From Natrarchaeobaculum aegyptiacum (lineage in GTDB: Archaea > Halobacteriota > Halobacteria > Halobacteriales > Natrialbaceae), in assembly GCF_002156705.1 (NCBI RefSeq), contig NZ_CP019893.1, positions 1,984,001-2,048,000 of the forward strand: a DNA stretch of 64,000 nucleotides, given 5' to 3'. The position numbers were made by a program, and so were the translations under genes. The notes under the pieces are model-generated. The model searched no databases. It worked only from the letters and a program-made list of their open reading frames with translations, and had not been told where the DNA came from. Below, in pieces: positions 15,737 through 23,922 of this stretch. Numbering within the stretch: the first letter of the stretch is position 1; every line of letters begins with the position of its first letter.

Positions 15737-17389
15737 TCAGCCACCGTTGCGGAGCCCTTCTCCGGGACCGATCTCGTCCCATCCGCGGTCCGCCGCTTCG
15801 GATGCGTCCCCCGGTGACTCCTCATCTGTCTCACCGATGACGTCGTTTTCGGTTACCTCGAGTTCGCCACCGTCGCCGCTGTCGGTGGGCTGACCCGGTT
15901 CCGTCTCCGCTCCCGACTCCGTTTCAGGTTCTGACTCCGGGCCCGTGCTCTCGTCCGCACCCGCGTCTCGATCTGGCTCCTGATCGGTGCCCTCGACTGC
16001 GTCTCGTTCGGCTTCTTCGATCACTTCCTCGTCGGGATCGACGGCGTCTTCCGTCTCGTCGTCCTCGATCGCCTGTTCGTCTGGATCGTCGACGACGTCG
16101 TCGCCGACCTCGGCCTCGCCAGCGCGTTCCTCGAGGTCGGCCTCGAGTTCGCTGGCACCGGCGAGTAGCTGGCCTGGCGTCGCCACCTGCAACAGGCCCT
16201 GTGTCACCAGCTCGTCGATCCGGGAGACGAGGTCCTCGAGCGCCTCGCGATCGTCCTCGCTGTCGAACGTGGTAAACGCGATCGACGTGAAGCCGCCGCG
16301 GGCGGCGGTCCACTCGAGGAGCTCGACGGCCTGGTCCGGGCTGGGGTCGGTGACGACCGCACAGCGATGCGGGTCGGCGGGATACCCCTGTGAGATCCCC
16401 CACCCCGAAAACGCCAGATCGTAGTGCTCGCGAACCGCCTCGTAGGAGTCAGCAGAGTACCGTGAGCCCGGAACCGCGAGGAACCGGGCGCCATCGTCGA
16501 AGCCGCGGTCGGTGAGCCACTCGATAGGACCGACGATATTCTGCTCCATGACCTCGCCAGCGCCGCTGATCGTGGTTCCGCGGGCGCCGTAACTTCCGAT
16601 CGTCCACCCGGCCGACGAGAGAGTCTCGAGCTGGTCGAGCGTCAGTCGGTCGTCGTCGGTCTCCTCGCTTCCTGTCTCCCGAATTCGGTCGGTTGGCACG
16701 AACGCTGTCGCGGGGATATCGGTCTCGGCGTCGTCGACGATCTGGGCGGCTGCCATGTGGGACTCGTAGCCGCCGTGGAACTGGAGGAGGACGGTTCCCG
16801 TCCCGACGGTCGGCACGAAATAGAAGTCGTCGATCCAGAGTTGCCCCTCCCCGAACCAGCTGACGATCTGCAGTGTGACGACGTCCGTGAGGTCCGGCTC
16901 GCCGCTGACGCGGGTCAGCCCGAAGTTGTCGCGAACGAACGGCATCCCCTCCCTGACCTGTCGGCTGAACTCGACGTAGTGGCCGTCGCTGTCTTGCAAC
17001 TGGATGCGAACCCTCGCTGACCGGTCGGCAGCCACCGCGAGACCTGGTGCGACGCCCCGGACGTCGATCGGTTCGTCCAGTTCCCGACGGACGCGAACCT
17101 GCCCGTCTTCCTCGCTCGACTCGAGGAGTGCAGACTGCGTTCCCGTAGCGACGTAGTCGGTCGCCGCCGAAATCGACCCGATGTCCTGGTAGGCACGCCA
17201 CGACTCGAGGGATTCGAAGTCGTCGAACGTTCCGACGAGGTCGGTGGGTCCCAGGGGATCCCCGTTCCCGGCCTCGTCGTCAGCGTCGCCACCGCCGTCG
17301 TCGGTGTCGTCTCCGTCTTCGGCCAGTTGATACGAAATCGGCACGCCTGCCATCGATGCCATCGTCGACAGATACGCTCGGCGCTCCAT
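15737..17389 (-). CDS. Exported polysaccharide-deacetylase-like protein, apparently without catalytic residues
   Basis: 550 aa. It starts MERRAYLSTMASMAG, a weak Tat-like signal with a short hydrophobic part. Residues ~50-190 look like a beta-sandwich carbohydrate-binding domain (FDDFESLESWRAY, then LWIDDFYFVP). Residues ~195-410 resemble a NodB (polysaccharide deacetylase) barrel: LLQFHGGYES takes the place of the metal-binding TFDDG, SYGARGTTISG takes the place of the HxxxH segment, and FLAVPGSRYSADSYEAVREH takes the place of the arginine/proline motif. A 140-residue Asp/Glu-rich tail follows. Likely a surface carbohydrate binder rather than an active deacetylase; that is inference from the missing residues. 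Confidence 0.7.
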   Translation of the reverse strand: MERRAYLSTMASMAGVPISYQLAEDGDDTDDGGGDADDEAGNGDPLGPTDLVGTFDDFESLESWRAYQDIGSISAATDYVATGTQSALLESSEEDGQVRVRRELDEPIDVRGVAPGLAVAADRSARVRIQLQDSDGHYVEFSRQVREGMPFVRDNFGLTRVSGEPDLTDVVTLQIVSWFGEGQLWIDDFYFVPTVGTGTVLLQFHGGYESHMAAAQIVDDAETDIPATAFVPTDRIRETGSEETDDDRLTLDQLETLSSAGWTIGSYGARGTTISGAGEVMEQNIVGPIEWLTDRGFDDGARFLAVPGSRYSADSYEAVREHYDLAFSGWGISQGYPADPHRCAVVTDPSPDQAVELLEWTAARGGFTSIAFTTFDSEDDREALEDLVSRIDELVTQGLLQVATPGQLLAGASELEADLEERAGEAEVGDDVVDDPDEQAIEDDETEDAVDPDEEVIEEAERDAVEGTDQEPDRDAGADESTGPESEPETESGAETEPGQPTDSGDGGELEVTENDVIGETDEESPGDASEAADRGWDEIGPGEGLRNGG

Positions 17390-17805
17390 GCTCGAGGGGA
17401 GTCCACACGTGATCGGATGACTGGGCTGCCGGCAGTGACAGGGCGTTTTTCAGGGACCACGACGCCGTCTTCGTATTGTTTTCCTGTCACGAAAACGGGG
17501 TCGATGACACCCGACTGGTCCCGCTACCGACGGCTCGACTGCGTCTCGAATCGTCGGGTTTCCCGCGAAAAATCCTCCACTGCGCAGTCGTCTCGAGTCG
17601 ACGTACCGACGAATCCCCGGTCTCTCGACGTGGCGGCTGGGAGTCGAGTATCGACGTGCGTGTTTCGTTTCGGATCGTTTCGAGGGTGACTATGTGCGCC
17701 TACCGGGACCGCTACGGCGACCGTACCGGGAGTACGCCCGGCCTATCGATGTGGCCGATGCGTTCTGCGGGAACTACAGCAACTGATCCCGACCGAACCG
17801 TCCGA
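17390..17805. other. 416-bp intergenic region with no recognised gene
   Basis: Both strands were read. No convincing ORF, tRNA-like fold or long repeat was seen. The segment near 17390-17470 should hold the promoter of the deacetylase-like gene. Confidence 0.5.
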
Positions 17806-18477
17806 TCACTCCTCGTACTCGCGACGGTCCTGAAACCGCCGCGCGACCAGCACGAACAGCCCCGAGAGCGCGAGATATAGCTGCCAGCCGCTCTCGGCGA
17901 TCGGCACCAGAAGCGGATCGTCGGGCTCCGGTTCCGGCGAGAGTTCGACGGGATTGGCCACGTGGGTGTCCGCCGTCGTCCCGACTGCCCCGACGTCCCG
18001 GGTCGTTTCTCCCGTCGTCGGGTCGGTCTGGAACTCCACGAACGTCTGGACGATCCCGTCGGCACTCGAGAGGTACAGTTTCCCCTCGAGTCGGACGAAC
18101 GTATCGTAGAGGGGGTAGAACGCGTTGATCCCCTCGAGGTGGGCGTAATCGAGCAGGACGTGGGCGAACAGGTGGACGAAGAGTGCGACCCACGCGACGC
18201 GAACGCCCCACGCGCCCCAGCGACGACGAATCCAGCTTCGCTCTCGAGCGCGCAGGCGGGTGTCCCAGGTGAGCCAGACCCCTGCTACGATGGGGATAGT
18301 GAGGTTGTGCAACACGGCGCGGTGGGCACCGTCGATCCACGGGCCGAGGAGCGTGTCGGCTTCGGGAAGGACGACGATCACGAGCAAGACTGCCAGTGCG
18401 CGTCGGTCGAACGCTCCCTTCAGGAGGCCAGCAGCGAGCAGGAGGGCGAATCCGGCGTGGACGATCGTCGACGGCAT
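17806..18477 (-). CDS. DUF457-like polytopic membrane protein (paralogue A)
   Basis: 223 aa. Its opening MPSTIVHAGFALLLAAGLLK, the acidic turn LPEADTLLG, AVLHNLTIP and the later HLFAHVLLDYAHLEGINAFY place histidines and aspartates at helix ends as in the DUF457/YdjM-like 'metal-dependent hydrolase' membrane family. The last helix (~190-212) is followed by a short charged tail. Its ATG overlaps the stop of the upstream paralogue by one base (TAATG), so the pair is translationally coupled. Function unknown. Confidence 0.8.
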   Translation of the reverse strand: MPSTIVHAGFALLLAAGLLKGAFDRRALAVLLVIVVLPEADTLLGPWIDGAHRAVLHNLTIPIVAGVWLTWDTRLRARERSWIRRRWGAWGVRVAWVALFVHLFAHVLLDYAHLEGINAFYPLYDTFVRLEGKLYLSSADGIVQTFVEFQTDPTTGETTRDVGAVGTTADTHVANPVELSPEPEPDDPLLVPIAESGWQLYLALSGLFVLVARRFQDRREYEE

Positions 18478-19121
18478 TACCGATCACGCTCCTCCCAGCC
18501 TCGAACCGCGAGCGCGACCGCAGCCGCGCACACGACGATCAGTTGCCAGCCCGTCTCGACCAGGTGCAGTCGACGCCCTCTGCCGGTCTCGAAGCCGGTC
18601 CCCGGGGTGGGGTTCACCCACGTCGCGACGTGGTGCTCTGCGGTCGTCCCGAGAGCGGTGAGCGGAAGCACTCCCTCGCCGCCCTCGACGAAGGTGAGGA
18701 TCACGCCCTCGTCGCTCGAGAGCAGGAAGGTACCTACGACGGCGTAGAACTGGTCGTGGACGGGGTACAGCAGATTCACCCCTTCGGTCCCGAAGAGGTC
18801 GAGGCCGATCCCGGCGACGAGGTAGGCGGCGAGGGAAACCCAGGCGACCCGGATGCCGTACCAGCCGTAGCGACCGCCGAGCCACGACCGATCTCGGAGG
18901 CAGGTGTCCCAGTAGAGAGCGACGAACGCGAGTCCTGGTATCCAGAGCGTGTGAAAGAGGGCGTTGGTCCCGCCGTGGACGACCAGACTCGCGACGGCGT
19001 CGAGGTCGGGGAGGGCAGCTGCGAGGGCGACGACGGCGATCGAGCGACGATCGAACGCCGCACCCAGCAGTGCGAGGCCGAGCAGGACGCCCACGGCCAC
19101 GTTCACGAGCGTCGGTGCCAT
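18477..19121 (-). CDS. DUF457-like polytopic membrane protein (paralogue B)
   Basis: 214 aa, clearly related to the downstream gene: the opening VNVAVGVLLGLALLGAAFDR, LPDLDAVASLVVHGG, the segment GIGLDLFGTEGVNLLYPVHD, the repeated pattern 'GTTAEHHVATWVNP' against 'GTTADTHVANPVEL', and a final hydrophobic helix. Several histidine/aspartate positions of paralogue A are replaced here, notably HVLLDYAHLEG by GIGLDLFGTEG. It overlaps paralogue A by one base. Confidence 0.8.
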   Translation of the reverse strand: MAPTLVNVAVGVLLGLALLGAAFDRRSIAVVALAAALPDLDAVASLVVHGGTNALFHTLWIPGLAFVALYWDTCLRDRSWLGGRYGWYGIRVAWVSLAAYLVAGIGLDLFGTEGVNLLYPVHDQFYAVVGTFLLSSDEGVILTFVEGGEGVLPLTALGTTAEHHVATWVNPTPGTGFETGRGRRLHLVETGWQLIVVCAAAVALAVRGWEERDR

Positions 19122-19240
19122 GGGTGGGAATACCCATCGGGGACCGTAACTGTGTCGACGGGAGAACTGTCAGCAAGCGACGAGACTGTGCTCCTCGGGC
19201 GAACCGATGTCGTCGGTAGCTCTTCCGGGACTGGAACCGT

Positions 19241-19654
19241 TCACCGCGTCGACTCGGGCCGGTAGACCTCGGGATTGCGCCACCAGAATAGTCCCCAGCC
19301 GAGCGCGAATCCGACGCCCATCGCCACGAGTTCCTCGAGGATCCACGGGAGGCCGCTGCCGAGCAACCCGACGAGCGCGATCGACGATCCGACAGCGGCA
19401 CCGACGATTACGAACACCACGTCACCGACGATTCGGGTGCTCGAGTGCTCCCAGTACCCGCGCCGTTCCTCGTCGTACCAGACGCCGACGTAGATGAACA
19501 CTGGTGCCATCGCGGTGATGACCGTCAGCACGAAGTACTCCTCCGGGAGCCCGACGGGGCCGAGTATCAGGAAGTTCACGAGGTTCGCGAAAATCGCGGC
19601 GGCGAACAGTCCGCCGAGCATCCAGCCCCACCGTGGGAGCGTGTCCCTGTCCAT
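19241..19654 (-). CDS. Small membrane protein with four helices, unknown function
   Basis: 137 aa with four membrane segments (~12-32, ~41-60, ~75-98, ~104-124). It starts MDRDTLPRWGWML and ends WWRNPEVYRPESTR. No family recognised. Confidence 0.7.
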   Translation of the reverse strand: MDRDTLPRWGWMLGGLFAAAIFANLVNFLILGPVGLPEEYFVLTVITAMAPVFIYVGVWYDEERRGYWEHSSTRIVGDVVFVIVGAAVGSSIALVGLLGSGLPWILEELVAMGVGFALGWGLFWWRNPEVYRPESTR

Positions 19655-19710
19655 ACCGGTGGTGGGTCAGCCAGTCAAAATAATCCTGCCGTTTCTACAC
19701 CTGTGAGCCG

Positions 19711-20004
19711 TCACTCCGCGCAGCAGGCGTCCTTTTTCGGCGCCTCCTCGACGCCGTTGCCGTCGGCGGCGACGCGTTCTTCGAGGCGATAGAGACTCTG
19801 ACGAGCGTCCGCAAAGTAGATGTCCTCGTCGACGATTCCGATCTCCTCGAGTCGCTCGAGGGCGTATCGGACCGTACGGGCCGACAGCATCGACTCCTCG
19901 ACGATCTGTTTCTGGGTCAGCGGGCCGTCGTACTCGAGCACCTTGAAAACGAGTTTCGCACTCGGTGGCAGGTCTTCGATATCCTCCCCGTCGGTGTCTA
20001 CCAT
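19711..20004 (-). CDS. Small winged-helix regulator with C-terminal cysteine pair
   Basis: 97 aa. SAKLVFKVLEYDGPLTQKQI and MLSARTVRYALERLEEIGIV form a MarR/TrmB-type winged helix, followed by a beta wing (YFADARQSLYRLE). The tail ends DACCAE; vicinal cysteines could sense redox state or metals, but this is only a possibility. The ATG at 20004 is supported by a TATA box 29 nt upstream; the longer frame to 20124 would run through that promoter. Confidence 0.85.
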   Translation of the reverse strand: MVDTDGEDIEDLPPSAKLVFKVLEYDGPLTQKQIVEESMLSARTVRYALERLEEIGIVDEDIYFADARQSLYRLEERVAADGNGVEEAPKKDACCAE

Positions 20005-20028
20005 GTTACGAATCGAAATCCTCCAGCA

Positions 20029-20037
20029 GTATAAAAG
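20029..20037 (-). promoter_or_regulatory. TATA box of the winged-helix regulator gene
   Basis: Reads CTTTTATAC on the minus strand, centred 29 nt before the ATG at 20004. This implies a leaderless mRNA. Confidence 0.65.
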
Positions 20038-20121
20038 TTGACCCTCACCGGGCTGTTGCCACGATCGTTTGCGAGCGAAAACGGGCTGAATCGTTCGCCT
20101 CGGGTCGTGAAACGCTCGATT

Positions 20122-20149
20122 CACTGACTGATTAACCGGTCAGTCAGTG
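20122..20149. promoter_or_regulatory. 28-bp inverted repeat resembling a TetR/AcrR-family operator
   Basis: Arms CACTGACTGA and TCAGTCAGTG are perfect 10-bp complements around TTAACCGG. TetR-family operators often contain TGAC..GTCA half-sites of this type. It lies about 118 bp from the regulator start (20004) and 191 bp from the large pilin-like gene (20340). The remainder of the divergent region 20005-20339 shows no gene. Confidence 0.55.
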
Positions 20150-20308
20150 TCGAAATCGCTCGCTGTGTGTCGTCGCTTTTCCGTCGAAAACGCTCGGCGT
20201 CGGCGATTCCGAAACCTGCCACTTCCAGCCGCGTGTTTCCCGTTCTCGAAGGCCGTGCGTGGAACTTCAGGCGCAGCCACGATTACAATAACGCCGATTG
20301 TGGGAATA

Positions 20309-20316
20309 TTTTTATA
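20309..20316 (+). promoter_or_regulatory. TATA box of the large pilin-like gene
   Basis: TTTTTATA centred 28 nt before the ATG at 20340. It supports a leaderless start there. Confidence 0.65.
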
Positions 20317-20339
20317 CCTCAGGTGTGATGACTCATAAA

Positions 20340-23300
20340 ATGGCGGGGAAGAACGGCGTCGCTCCATGGGATACCGGAAGCCGTGGTGCAAGTCCGATCG
20401 TTGGAATCGTGATCCTGTTCGGGCTGGTGATTCTGGGCGCAGCGCTGGTCTTCGTTTCGGGGTCGGCGATGATCGACGCCCTCGAGTCGGAGGCCGATCG
20501 GGAACGGCTTTCGCTGTGTATCGACGAGACCGATCACCGGCTCGGAACCGTTGCCGGGACGGGTCACGAGATGCCACTCGACTTCGACGACCCGAGCTGT
20601 CAGTCAGAACTGATCGAAGACGGCGTAATCGAGGTGGTCTGGTACAACGACTCCCCGGACTGGGACGACAACGTCTCGACGGAACTGAACGCACTCGAGT
20701 TCGAGTCGGACGGACAGACGGTCGCCCACCAGGGCGGCGGCATCTGGGAAGATACCGGCGACGAGATCCGGGTCATCTCCGATCCGGCGATCCAGTACGA
20801 CAACGAGACGCTCCAGTTCAACCTGATGGCCCTCGAGGAGGGTGATCTCGAAGGATCGACACCGATCGCTCGCGCAAATCATTCGCAGGCCTCTGACTTC
20901 TCGGACGAGGTCATGGACGAAGCGCGACTCCACGAGAACATCGCGTTCCGGGTCGATAGTTCGTATCACGACGGCTGGAATCGGTCGCTCCACGACACTC
21001 TCGGCAGCGGGGTTCATCCGGGCGTCACGATCGATCACCGGCCCGGGGAAGGTGAGAACGGCGTCGTCGAAGTTACGATCGAGGACGTCCTGGAGGAGCA
21101 CGAAGAGACCGAACTTGCGGTTGTTGATGACGACGGACTAAAAGAACGGAACGGGAACCCGATCGATCCACAGGTGATCGACGGTCCAGGTGGCGGGAAC
21201 CCTGTGTTCCATCTCGGCGGTGTCCTCGAGAACGTCGGTGACGAACCGGTGACTCAGGAAGTAACGGGAACGATCTTGGATCCGTCGGGTACCGAGGTGC
21301 TGAACGCCAGCGAAACCGTCGGACCGGTTGATCCCGGTGACGAAGTACATCTCGGCGACCCCGGCGGTGAAAATCTCCAGTTCGAGCCGGCTCAATACGA
21401 GGGCAACTTCGAGTACGGCACTACCTACAACTATACGATCGAAACCCAGGACGACGAACTGGACGATCCCGGCTCGTTCTACTACGGAATGGCTGGCTCG
21501 AACTTCAACGTCACCGACATCGATACGAGCGAGACATCCGACAACGCGACCGTCACGGCCACCATCACGAACCGCGGCGTCGAAGACGGCACACAGTACG
21601 TCTCACTCGAGGTCGAATCGATCAACGGAACTGCCAACCAGTCTGTCGACCTCGAGTACGGTTCGTCGACGACGGTCGAGTGGACACTGAACCGGTCGGT
21701 GCTGCCTGCCGGTTCGAGTACGGTCACCGTCTCGACGGAAGACGATTCGGATACCGATTCGGTAACCGGCAATCCGATCGACGCCGAAGACACGTTCATC
21801 GTCGAGGACGGTGGTGTCGGTGACGACTACATCGTCGAAATCGGAACCGAGGCCACCTTCGAGGTGAACGTCACGAGTTATTACCTGACCGATGGCGTCA
21901 CCGAGGATGTCGAACTGTCGATCCCGGGTGCCAATCCCGACGTCGAATCCAAAGAGGTTACCCTCGACAGCGGAGAAACCACGACCCTCGAGTTCGACGT
22001 CGACGTCGACCGTGATACCTTCTCGTCGGGGACCGCCTACGAGTACAACGTGACGACCGACAGCACCGGGTTTGCCGATCCGGGTACCTTCTTCGTCGGC
22101 GAACCTGGATCCGAGTTCGAACTGTCGAATCCGAACGTATCCATCGAAGACGACGAGGACTTCGCGTACGTCACTGCCGATCTGGAGAACATCGGCGTCG
22201 AGAACGGATCACAGGACGTCGAGTTCGACCTCGAGTACCTCGATCCGATGCCAGACGAACTCGTGGACGAGGGGCTGTACGACGACATTCCGCTGGAGGA
22301 CGAGTCCGTCACTCGCGAACCCGGCGAGATCGGGACGATAGCGTTGCCGATCAATCAGACGTTGCTTCTGGACGGGCCGTACGAGGCGACGATCTGGACG
22401 GACGACGCCGGTCCGGTCTCGACGACGTTCGAGATCACCGCTGGTGTCGATCCCGACACTGCTGGACTGGACGACATCGAGAACGCGACGGTCGAAATCT
22501 CGATCGTCAGTTCGCAGGTCTCCGGGATCAACAGGGGTGACCACCAGCTCGGGACGATGACGCTCGAGGTATTGACCGAGCGTGACGGGGTGGCACACTC
22601 CGAACACACCTTCCAGAACACCCAGGGAGGAAACAACGTCAACACCTACCCCGCCTGGGAAGAACAGAGCCAGCACACGTTCAACACGACTCTCGAGATC
22701 GAAGAGAAGTCGACGCTGACGCTCGCGTCCCGGTCGTACGGCACACCGAACTCGCACGTCTGTGACGTGGAAACTGCGAATCGTGTGGGCGGCGGTAATC
22801 ACATCTGGTGTACGGACATCGACACTCAGCAGGCGAATACCATGGTCGACCCGGTCGACGCAACGGCCGACGAAGAAGAACAGAACCTCCGCGTCAGGAC
22901 GGCCGAGGACAACGAACTGCCCGATCAACTCGAGCCGGGGAACGAAGAACAGTTGAGTCTGCCAGATATGCTCGAGGACATCAACGACCCGGCAATCGAC
23001 CGTGACAGCCTCTGGTCGGACGGCGAACTCGACCTGCGAGACAACGAGTTCCTGTTCATCTTCGAGACGACGATCGAGTGTGGGTACGGATGGGGTGGGA
23101 CGACCACGAGCGCCTGCTCGCGCCACGGTGGGATGAACGATCAGGACGCCCTCTGGAACTACGCCATCGAGGAGGGACCGAACGATCCGAACTTCAACGA
23201 CCTCGTCGTCTACGTCCGGGTCGAACGTGCGGACGTCGATCCGGGAACCCCGGAAATCACGATCACGCCTGCCGAAAGTGAGACCGGCGACTTCGGTGGC

Positions 23301-23474
23301 GGTACCCCTCCCAACGGTGGTACTGAACCCGCCGATTCAGAACTCGTCGTCGATGACGGTATCGATGGGACTGACGGACCAGAACTCGGTCCCGGTCAGG
23401 CGAGTGACGAGGACGGCGACTGGTCACGTCCGTCCGGGATCGACGTCGGCTCCGATCACATCGTCATCGGCTAG
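20340..23474 (+). CDS. Very large pilin-like surface protein (class III signal peptide, CARDB-like repeats)
   Basis: 1044 aa. The N-terminus has SRGASPIVGIVILFGLVILG: a basic residue and glycine followed by ASPIVG and a hydrophobic helix (~17-38), as in archaeal pilins and flagellins processed by PibD-type prepilin peptidase. The body contains several CARDB-like beta domains (for example 'DNATVTATITNRGVEDGTQY' and the related 'DFAYVTADLENIGVENGSQD') and many N-x-S/T sites for N-glycosylation. Cysteine pairs occur near residues 61-87 and 910-930. There is no C-terminal anchor motif. Pilins are normally 120-200 aa, so this is an N-terminally anchored large surface protein using pilin-type processing. 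Start at 20340 (MAGKNG) by TATA spacing; 20328 is an alternative ATG. Confidence 0.8.
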   Translation: MAGKNGVAPWDTGSRGASPIVGIVILFGLVILGAALVFVSGSAMIDALESEADRERLSLCIDETDHRLGTVAGTGHEMPLDFDDPSCQSELIEDGVIEVVWYNDSPDWDDNVSTELNALEFESDGQTVAHQGGGIWEDTGDEIRVISDPAIQYDNETLQFNLMALEEGDLEGSTPIARANHSQASDFSDEVMDEARLHENIAFRVDSSYHDGWNRSLHDTLGSGVHPGVTIDHRPGEGENGVVEVTIEDVLEEHEETELAVVDDDGLKERNGNPIDPQVIDGPGGGNPVFHLGGVLENVGDEPVTQEVTGTILDPSGTEVLNASETVGPVDPGDEVHLGDPGGENLQFEPAQYEGNFEYGTTYNYTIETQDDELDDPGSFYYGMAGSNFNVTDIDTSETSDNATVTATITNRGVEDGTQYVSLEVESINGTANQSVDLEYGSSTTVEWTLNRSVLPAGSSTVTVSTEDDSDTDSVTGNPIDAEDTFIVEDGGVGDDYIVEIGTEATFEVNVTSYYLTDGVTEDVELSIPGANPDVESKEVTLDSGETTTLEFDVDVDRDTFSSGTAYEYNVTTDSTGFADPGTFFVGEPGSEFELSNPNVSIEDDEDFAYVTADLENIGVENGSQDVEFDLEYLDPMPDELVDEGLYDDIPLEDESVTREPGEIGTIALPINQTLLLDGPYEATIWTDDAGPVSTTFEITAGVDPDTAGLDDIENATVEISIVSSQVSGINRGDHQLGTMTLEVLTERDGVAHSEHTFQNTQGGNNVNTYPAWEEQSQHTFNTTLEIEEKSTLTLASRSYGTPNSHVCDVETANRVGGGNHIWCTDIDTQQANTMVDPVDATADEEEQNLRVRTAEDNELPDQLEPGNEEQLSLPDMLEDINDPAIDRDSLWSDGELDLRDNEFLFIFETTIECGYGWGGTTTSACSRHGGMNDQDALWNYAIEEGPNDPNFNDLVVYVRVERADVDPGTPEITITPAESETGDFGGGTPPNGGTEPADSELVVDDGIDGTDGPELGPGQASDEDGDWSRPSGIDVGSDHIVIG

Positions 23475-23591
23475 AGATCGCGACCCTCGAGTCGTCGGCC
23501 TCGAGTCGGGCCGTCACGCTCTATCTCGGCGCTGAATCGCCACCAGCCCTAACCCGAACCCCTTTTCACCCCCGACCACGGACGCACGTGT

Positions 23592-23921
23592 ATGTCGACC
23601 GAATCGATCAGCGACCGGCGCGAGCACATCCGCTCGATCAGCGTGACGGCGCTGTCGGCGCTGCTGGGTGTGGGCGTCGCCGTTGCCACGCTGATGCTCG
23701 CGGGTGACTGGGCCGGGGACCCGGAAGCCGTCGCGACGGACACCCGGGGCGTGGTGCTCGTGCTGACGGCGATTCTCGCGCAGTTCATCCTCTACGATTT
23801 CACGAGTATCTACGGTGAAGACGAGTTCGGCGTCAAACACTACCTGTTCATCGTGTTCATGACGTTCTCGTTCTGGTTCCTGACGCTCGGAATCCTGCTC
23901 ACCGCCGCATTCCAGGGATAA
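23592..23921 (+). CDS. EMC6-like small membrane protein
   Basis: 109 aa with a charged N-terminus and three hydrophobic helices. SVTALSALLGVGVAVATLM and the C-terminal FIVFMTFSFWFLTLGILLTA resemble archaeal EMC6-like proteins. EMC6 is a subunit of the eukaryotic ER membrane protein complex that helps insert membrane helices. The family call rests on general resemblance. The stop is 1 bp before the RLI gene, so the two are cotranscribed, which fits a role in membrane-protein biogenesis next to the ribosome-recycling factor. Confidence 0.6.
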   Translation: MSTESISDRREHIRSISVTALSALLGVGVAVATLMLAGDWAGDPEAVATDTRGVVLVLTAILAQFILYDFTSIYGEDEFGVKHYLFIVFMTFSFWFLTLGILLTAAFQG

Positions 23922-23922
23922 C

